Origin: an uncultured bacterium | Lineage (GTDB): Bacteria > Verrucomicrobiota > Lentisphaeria > Victivallales > UBA1829 | Reading direction: 5' to 3' | Assembly (NCBI GenBank): GCA_902778895.1 | Contig: CACYZF010000006.1 | Span: 269,154 to 333,153 of the forward strand | DNA length: 64,000 nucleotides | In this document: piece by piece, positions 59,828 through 64,000 of the stretch | How positions within the stretch are numbered: position 1 is the stretch's first letter | How the letters are laid out: each line of letters starts with the position of its first letter | The notes under the pieces: model-generated | What the model was told of the DNA's origin: nothing | The model's input: the letters and a program-made list of their open reading frames with translations, nothing else | The model's database searches: none | Made by a program: the position numbers and the translations under genes

Positions 59828-61177
59828 TTATTCGTTCGTGAAGATCTGGAATCCCGCGTAAGCATCGTTTCCGTGCTCGGTGATGTCGAGCCCCTTGAGT
59901 TCTTCCTCCGCGCTGACGCGCAGGCCGGTCGTCTTCTTCAGGATCACGAACGTGATCATGCCGAGGATGAACGCCCATGCGCCGTATGCGGCAATGCCGA
60001 GGATCTGTACGCCGGTTGTGTGGAATCCGCCGCCGTAGAAGAGGCCGGTGTTCGCGTCCGCGATCTTCAGCACGCCTTCCGCGCCGAAGAGGCCGCAGGC
60101 GAGGGTGCCCCAGACGCCGTTGACCAGGTGAACGCTGACCGCGCCGACCGGGTCGTCGACTTTGATGCGGTCGACGGCAAGCACGCTCAGGACCACGAGC
60201 ACACCGGCGACGGCGCCGATGATCAGCGCGCCGACGGGCGTCACGATGTCGCACGGGGCGGTGATCGCCACGAGTCCGGCGAGCGCGCCGTTCAGGGTCA
60301 TGGAGGCGTCCGGCTTCTTCAGGATGAGCCAGGCGGTGAACATGGCGGTCAGGGTGCCGGCGACGGCGCCGAAGTTCGTGACCAGCGCCACCCGTCCGAT
60401 GTCGCCGTTGCCCGCGACGGTCGAACCGGGGTTGAACCCGAACCAGCCGATCCAGAGGACCAGCACGCCGATGGCCGCGAACGCGATGTTGTGTCCGGGG
60501 ATGGCGCGCGGCTTTCCGTCCGGGCCGTATTTGCCGATGCGCGGACCGAGGACGATCGCACCGGTGAGCGCCAGCCAGCCGCCGACGCTGTGGACGACCG
60601 TGGATCCGGCGAAGTCATGGAAGTTCAGGTCCGCGAGCCAGCCGCCGCCCCACGCCCATTTGCCCGCGATCGGGTAGATGAAGAGGGAAATGACGGCCGA
60701 GTAGATCAGGTAGGAACGGAATTGCGTGCGTTCGGCCATCGCACCGGAAACGATCGTCGCGGCGGTCGCGCAGAACATCGTCTGGAAGAACATGTAGGTC
60801 CAGTTCCAGTCGTCGCCCGAGGTGAAGATGTCCATGAAGAAGCCGTCCGTGCCGATGAAACCGGCCTTCGTGGCGCCGAACATGAACGCCGACCCGATGA
60901 TCCAGAAGCAGACGGAGCCTATGACGAAGTCCATCACGTTCTTCATCATGATGTTGCTCGTGTTCTTGGCGCGCGTCAGACCGGCTTCCACCAGGGCGAA
61001 CCCGGCCTGCATCACGAAGACCAGGATGCCCGCGATCAGGGTCCAGACGACGTTCAAATTGATCTGAACAGCTTCCACGGCTTCCATCGTGGCAGGCGCG
61101 GCAGCGCTGTTCTCCTCGGCTGCAATTGCGGCGCTCATGACGCCGCATGCGGCAAAAAAAGTCAGTAGTTTTTTCAT
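59828..61177 (-). CDS. amtB: Ammonium transporter AmtB
   Basis: A 449-residue ammonium channel with a signal peptide (MKKLLTFFAACGVMSAAIA) and eleven predicted membrane helices. Family marks are visible: FVMQAGFALVEAGLTRAKNTS in helix 1, the pore His region DFAGSTVVHSVGGW, and 'VHLVNGVWGTLACGLFG' later. It admits ammonia for assimilation by glutamine synthetase and is normally gated by a PII trimer, whose gene lies immediately upstream (22 bases). An internal ATG with AGGA upstream (61177) is used; the longer in-frame reading to 61267 overlaps the PII gene and precedes the signal peptide. Transcription is from the sigma-54 promoter in front of the PII gene. Confidence 0.95.
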   Translation of the reverse strand: MKKLLTFFAACGVMSAAIAAEENSAAAPATMEAVEAVQINLNVVWTLIAGILVFVMQAGFALVEAGLTRAKNTSNIMMKNVMDFVIGSVCFWIIGSAFMFGATKAGFIGTDGFFMDIFTSGDDWNWTYMFFQTMFCATAATIVSGAMAERTQFRSYLIYSAVISLFIYPIAGKWAWGGGWLADLNFHDFAGSTVVHSVGGWLALTGAIVLGPRIGKYGPDGKPRAIPGHNIAFAAIGVLVLWIGWFGFNPGSTVAGNGDIGRVALVTNFGAVAGTLTAMFTAWLILKKPDASMTLNGALAGLVAITAPCDIVTPVGALIIGAVAGVLVVLSVLAVDRIKVDDPVGAVSVHLVNGVWGTLACGLFGAEGVLKIADANTGLFYGGGFHTTGVQILGIAAYGAWAFILGMITFVILKKTTGLRVSAEEELKGLDITEHGNDAYAGFQIFTNE

Positions 61178-61199
61178 GTTTGTTTTCCTCGATGTTTTC

Positions 61200-61541
61200 T
61201 TATCCGATCGCCTCGGAACCGCGTTCGCCCGTGCGGATGCGGATGCATTCGTCCATGGGCAGGACAAAGATCTTTCCGTCGCCGATATGGCCGGTACGCG
61301 CGCCTTCGCAGATGCCCTCGATCGTGGTTTCGACGAATTCGTCGTTGACCGCGATTGCCAGGCGGACCTTCTTCAGCAGGTTGACTTCCTTCAGCGCGCC
61401 GCGCCACATCTGAGAGTAACCGCGCTGCTGGCCGCAGCCAAGGGCGTTGGTCACGGAAATCTTGAATACGCTGCGGGCATACAATGCCTGCTTGACCGGG
61501 TTCAGCCGATCGGGCTGAATATATGCGATCACCAGTTTCAT
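61200..61541 (-). CDS. PII nitrogen regulatory protein without T-loop tyrosine
   Basis: A 113-residue PII (GlnB/GlnK) protein. The start MKLVIAYIQPDRLNPVK, T-loop GCGQQRGYSQMWRGALKEV and the ATP/2-oxoglutarate signatures ARTGHIGDGKIFVLP and IRIRTGERG are all present. In proteobacterial PII the T-loop reads ...HTELYRGAEY with Tyr51 uridylylated; here the equivalent positions are Trp (for Tyr46) and Lys (for Tyr51), so that modification cannot occur. It most likely controls AmtB, whose gene follows by 22 bases. AAAGGAGG precedes the ATG by six bases, and a perfect sigma-54 promoter lies about 40 bases upstream. I leave the choice between glnB and glnK open; linkage to amtB favours glnK. Confidence 0.93.
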   Translation of the reverse strand: MKLVIAYIQPDRLNPVKQALYARSVFKISVTNALGCGQQRGYSQMWRGALKEVNLLKKVRLAIAVNDEFVETTIEGICEGARTGHIGDGKIFVLPMDECIRIRTGERGSEAIG

Positions 61542-61582
61542 AACGAACCTCCTTTGTTCGCTGGTTGTTGATGCCGATGATA

Positions 61583-61598
61583 AGCAAATCCCGTGCCA
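61583..61598 (-). promoter_or_regulatory. Sigma-54 (-24/-12) promoter of the PII-amtB operon
   Basis: The minus strand reads TGGCACGGGATTTGCT, a full match to TGGCACG-N4-TTGCW. The predicted start near 61572 gives a 31-base leader containing the AAAGGAGG ribosome-binding site. Confidence 0.85.
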
Positions 61599-61641
61599 AG
61601 TCTGCTTTTGTGCTCAAAAAAGGCAGATTCTTCTGTTGAAA

Positions 61642-61657
61642 TTTCACAAAACGTAAA
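61642..61657 (-). promoter_or_regulatory. Candidate enhancer-binding site of the PII-amtB operon
   Basis: The minus strand reads TTTACGTTTTGTGAAA. Its first 13 bases are identical to the site at 16989-17001 upstream of glnN, and it ends 43 bases before the -24 box. Confidence 0.45.
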
Positions 61658-61702
61658 AGGTTTCCAAAACATGGACATCCCGTGAAAAACGGGGCCGACC
61701 GT

Positions 61703-61741
61703 GGAAAAGAAAACGCCCCGGACCTGTTGCGGGTCCGAGGC
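61703..61741 (-). terminator. Rho-independent terminator after the GH10 gene
   Basis: A 10-bp stem (GCCTCGGACC / GGTCCGGGGC, one wobble pair) is followed on the minus strand by GTTTTCTTTT, about 35 bases after the stop codon. Confidence 0.8.
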
Positions 61742-61776
61742 GGGAGTTATAGATCGTTCAAGTTGAAATCGCCGGG

Positions 61777-62907
61777 TTATTTCTTCAGCGGCTGAGGCTG
61801 TTTCAGCTTGACCAGCGCATCGTAGCACGGCTTGGCCTTCAGCTGACGGTCGAAGAGCAGAGGATGGTTCGTGCGGCCGCGGACCGGGAATCCGTTGAGC
61901 CAGCTGGTGCCGTCGTCGAGCCCCCAGACGGTCACGGAGTACATGACCTTGCTGTGCTTGAGGAAGACTTTGAAGATGTCGGCGTAGCGGTCGGCGAGCT
62001 TCTTGTTGACCTCGTCGGGGAGACCCTTCGTGTACGGGTTGTTCTTTTCCTGGTATTCCTGCGTCGCGGAAATGTCCGCGGTGACCCGCCCGTTGGAGCG
62101 CGGCAGGACGTCGACGTCCATTTCCGTGACCATGACCATAACGCCGGCGTCGGCATATTTCCTGATGGCTTCCTCGATCTGCTTGGAAGACGGGTAGTCC
62201 AGCAAATAGTGTCCCTGCATGCCGACGGCATCGATGAGACCTTTTTTCTTGAGCTCTTTGGCGAGCTTGGCAATGCCGTCGCGCTTCGCGGGCGTGTCGG
62301 CATTGTAGTCGTTGTAAACGAGCTTGGCGGAGGGGTCGGCGGCGCGCGCGAATTCGAACGCCTTTTCGATGAAGTCGTCGCCGACGATCTGTTTCCACTG
62401 CGAATTGCGGAGGGTGCCGTCCTCGTTAAACGCCTCGTTCACGACGTCCCATGCGTCGATCTTGCCTTTGTAGTGCTTCATGACGCCTTCGATGTGGTTC
62501 TTCATGCGCTTCAGGACAAGATCGCGCGTGGCGGGTTTTCCGTTTTCGCCCTCGAACACCCAACGCGGGGTCTGGCTGTGCCAGATAAGAGTATGGCCGT
62601 GGATTTTAATCTTGTTCTTCTGCGCGTATTTCACCAGATCGTCACCAGCGGCGAAATTGAACTTGCCTTCCTGCGGCTCGGTGGCATCCCATTTCATGCA
62701 GTTCTCCGGCGTGAGGCAGTTGAACTGCGACGCGGCGAGGTCGGCACGTGTCTTGTCCTGCTGGCTTGTGATCCGCTGGTTGAGGGCGACGCCGATCAGG
62801 AAATCCTTTTCGTAGAGCTTGCCGAGGTTGGTCTTCGGAGTGTCTGCGGCGAAGATCGCTGTGACGGACGCCGCGGCGGCGAGCAAAAACAAAGCTTTTT
62901 TCATCAT
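61777..62907 (-). CDS. Secreted endo-1,4-beta-xylanase, GH10
   Basis: A 376-residue exported xylanase that cuts the xylan backbone. Signal peptide MMKKALFLLAAAASVTAIFA, then a single GH10 barrel: HGHTLIWHSQTPRWV, the acid/base Glu in WDVVNEAFNEDG and the nucleophile Glu in VTEMDVDV, ending with VWGLDDGTSWL. No carbohydrate-binding module is attached. The ATG at 62907 is chosen since AAAGGA lies nine bases upstream; further in-frame ATGs up to 62934 are alternatives. It is monocistronic, with its own promoter and terminator, and complements the GH43 and GH51 enzymes elsewhere in the window. Confidence 0.95.
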   Translation of the reverse strand: MMKKALFLLAAAASVTAIFAADTPKTNLGKLYEKDFLIGVALNQRITSQQDKTRADLAASQFNCLTPENCMKWDATEPQEGKFNFAAGDDLVKYAQKNKIKIHGHTLIWHSQTPRWVFEGENGKPATRDLVLKRMKNHIEGVMKHYKGKIDAWDVVNEAFNEDGTLRNSQWKQIVGDDFIEKAFEFARAADPSAKLVYNDYNADTPAKRDGIAKLAKELKKKGLIDAVGMQGHYLLDYPSSKQIEEAIRKYADAGVMVMVTEMDVDVLPRSNGRVTADISATQEYQEKNNPYTKGLPDEVNKKLADRYADIFKVFLKHSKVMYSVTVWGLDDGTSWLNGFPVRGRTNHPLLFDRQLKAKPCYDALVKLKQPQPLKK

Positions 62908-62975
62908 GGACCGTTTTCCTTTCATTTGGTTCATGTTCGATTGGAGAAAAGCGGAAATCGACTCGTTCTGACGAT

Positions 62976-63004
62976 AGTATAGCCTTTTTTCGATGGAAAA
63001 GCAA
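62976..63004 (-). promoter_or_regulatory. Promoter of the GH10 xylanase gene
   Basis: Minus-strand TTGCTT and TATACT separated by 17 bases, about 70 bases before the start codon. Confidence 0.6.
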
Positions 63005-63116
63005 GCGCCTGAACCGTTATTTTTTACAGAAAATATGATTTCTTAATAGTTTCGGCGTTAATTAACCGCGAATACGGACCGGGAACGGGAAAAAGGAGTG
63101 ATTGCCTCCCGCCCGG

Positions 63117-64000
63117 TTATTTCTGCGTCTGCGTCCTTCTCTGAGGGATCGGATTGCCTCTGCTGTCCACGACCTTCCAGACCGGGGCGTCCGGGTTGAT
63201 GCCGTCCAGCTTGTTTCCGGGATCCTCCGATTCTCCCGGCATGTCCGACGTGGTCCGGAAGAGGAATGTGGATTGAGAGGAAACGTTGGCCTGGCCGCTG
63301 TCCGAATTGAGGCGTTCGATCAGGAGGAGCATATTGAACTCTTCCTTGTGCATTTCTCCGATCAGAATGTCGATCGGGATGATCTGTCCCTTCCTCACAC
63401 TCAGTTCGGGACTGGCGACAAGCTGGGAACCGAAAATGGAACTAGAGGTAACCGTTATCTGGTTCTTGGAATACAGGGGGCTTTCATTGAGCAGGCGTTT
63501 TTCCTCTCTCGTGGCCGGATTGCCCGTCGCGATGCTGTACATGCTTTCCGTGCCGTAATCCACTCGTTCTCCCGTATCAAGCGAATGCAGCACCATGCCA
63601 TGATCGGGCAGCAGAGGAAGTCCGGCCGTAAGCGAACGGTTCCCGTAATCGATCACGATCTGCCGGTTGAACCGGACTACCATCATGTCGTCGCAATACC
63701 CGAGGAAACGGAATCTCCCGGTGAAAGGAGCCACCACATAGCCGGAATAAACGGCGACCCAGCCGGCTTCCTTGACGGTATCAAGGCATTGAAACAACTC
63801 CGCTCCCTTCTGCCAGGAAACGGTGTCCTGACAGAAATACGAGAGTCCCGGCGCCGTCTGCCGCTTGAAATTTTGTTCCAGATCGGCATAATACCGTTCG
63901 CCCCTCGCGTTTGTGGACGACGCCCAGGATCCGAGCGTAAACTTCTTCAGGACGTCGAAACAGGAAGACTTTTTGCTCCCGCTGGACAAAATGGAATTAC
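63117..64000 (-). CDS. PA14-domain protein, C-terminal part (cut by window edge)
   Basis: The frame is open to the right edge, so about 294 C-terminal residues are visible and the N-terminus lies outside. The segment AGWVAVYSGYVVAPFTGRFRF followed by YCDDMMVVRFNRQIVIDYG is the core of a PA14-type carbohydrate-binding beta barrel. The last 120 residues (KGQIIPIDILIGEMHKEEF) continue the domain and then end in a polar tail (RRTQTQK). A TTG at 63989 has no ribosome-binding site and is not a convincing start. The enzyme or receptor attached to this domain cannot be seen; it may be a surface or envelope protein. Confidence 0.65.
   Translation of the reverse strand, partial: NSILSSGSKKSSCFDVLKKFTLGSWASSTNARGERYYADLEQNFKRQTAPGLSYFCQDTVSWQKGAELFQCLDTVKEAGWVAVYSGYVVAPFTGRFRFLGYCDDMMVVRFNRQIVIDYGNRSLTAGLPLLPDHGMVLHSLDTGERVDYGTESMYSIATGNPATREEKRLLNESPLYSKNQITVTSSSIFGSQLVASPELSVRKGQIIPIDILIGEMHKEEFNMLLLIERLNSDSGQANVSSQSTFLFRTTSDMPGESEDPGNKLDGINPDAPVWKVVDSRGNPIPQRRTQTQK

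Overview
The window reads as a chromosome segment of a GC-rich, carbohydrate-degrading Gram-negative bacterium, most likely a member of Lentisphaeria/Victivallales in the PVC superphylum. Support for this is a pseudopilin of the H-X9-DG type common in Lentisphaerae and Planctomycetes, a BspA-type leucine-rich repeat protein, a type III glutamine synthetase, an archaeal-type IMP cyclohydrolase (PurO), many secreted plant-polysaccharide hydrolases, and lipoproteins plus LolA/MMPL proteins that imply an outer membrane. The placement is an inference from gene content; no rRNA gene is present. No tRNA, CRISPR array, transposase or phage gene was recognised.

Layout. 1-4661 (minus): a compact type II fatty-acid-like operon (FabG-like reductase, ketosynthase, ACP, acyltransferase, dehydratase, LolA-like, start of an MMPL exporter) in the style of aryl-polyene/flexirubin clusters, running off the left edge. 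4863-7136 (minus): UDP-sugar pyrophosphorylase, a small unknown protein and YraN. 7410-11381 (minus): a surface/envelope operon (membrane protein, lipoprotein, LRR protein). 11543-16425 (minus): secreted GH43 and GH31 enzymes. 16426-19231: a nitrogen-control region with type III glutamine synthetase (plus) and, divergently, a predicted small RNA. 19451-26452 (plus): GspC-like protein with an Asn-rich tail, GT-C membrane protein, LysRS, PurO, UvrD/PcrA helicase. 26559-34553 (minus): a 2046-residue alpha-2-macroglobulin, a membrane-anchored unknown and a pseudopilin. 34896-36050 (plus): ferredoxin-type aldo/keto reductase. 36080-43651 (minus): a tight seven-gene housekeeping operon from LeuRS to AlkD. 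43913-48588 (minus): GH51 and GH43 arabinoxylan enzymes. 48938-55106 (plus): a duplicated lipoprotein-like family broken by an AT-rich island. 55298-58334 (plus): an RpiB-GlyA fusion and SerRS. 58638-59684 (plus): another family member. 59828-61541 (minus): the PII protein and AmtB. 61777-62907 (minus): GH10 xylanase. The right edge cuts a PA14-domain protein.

How it fits together. The GH10, GH43, GH51 and GH31 enzymes all carry export signals and together could take arabinoxylan or xyloglucan side chains apart outside the cytoplasm. Nitrogen assimilation is represented by glutamine synthetase III, PII and AmtB. The most interesting signal is that both nitrogen transcription units, and a third divergent unit that looks like a roughly 160-nt small RNA with its own terminator, carry near-identical -24/-12 (sigma-54) promoters. 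The two protein-coding units also share an identical 13-base upstream block that could be an enhancer-binding site. I regard this as a candidate undescribed nitrogen-regulatory RNA circuit.

Other notable structure: a dispersed two-hairpin repeat present three times in the same orientation, a tandem 43-bp hairpin array abutting the GH51 stop codon, a recurrent TTGnnn-N17-TATATT promoter signature, and a lineage-specific lipoprotein family with copies about 39 kb apart and an almost identical 89-bp block shared by two members.
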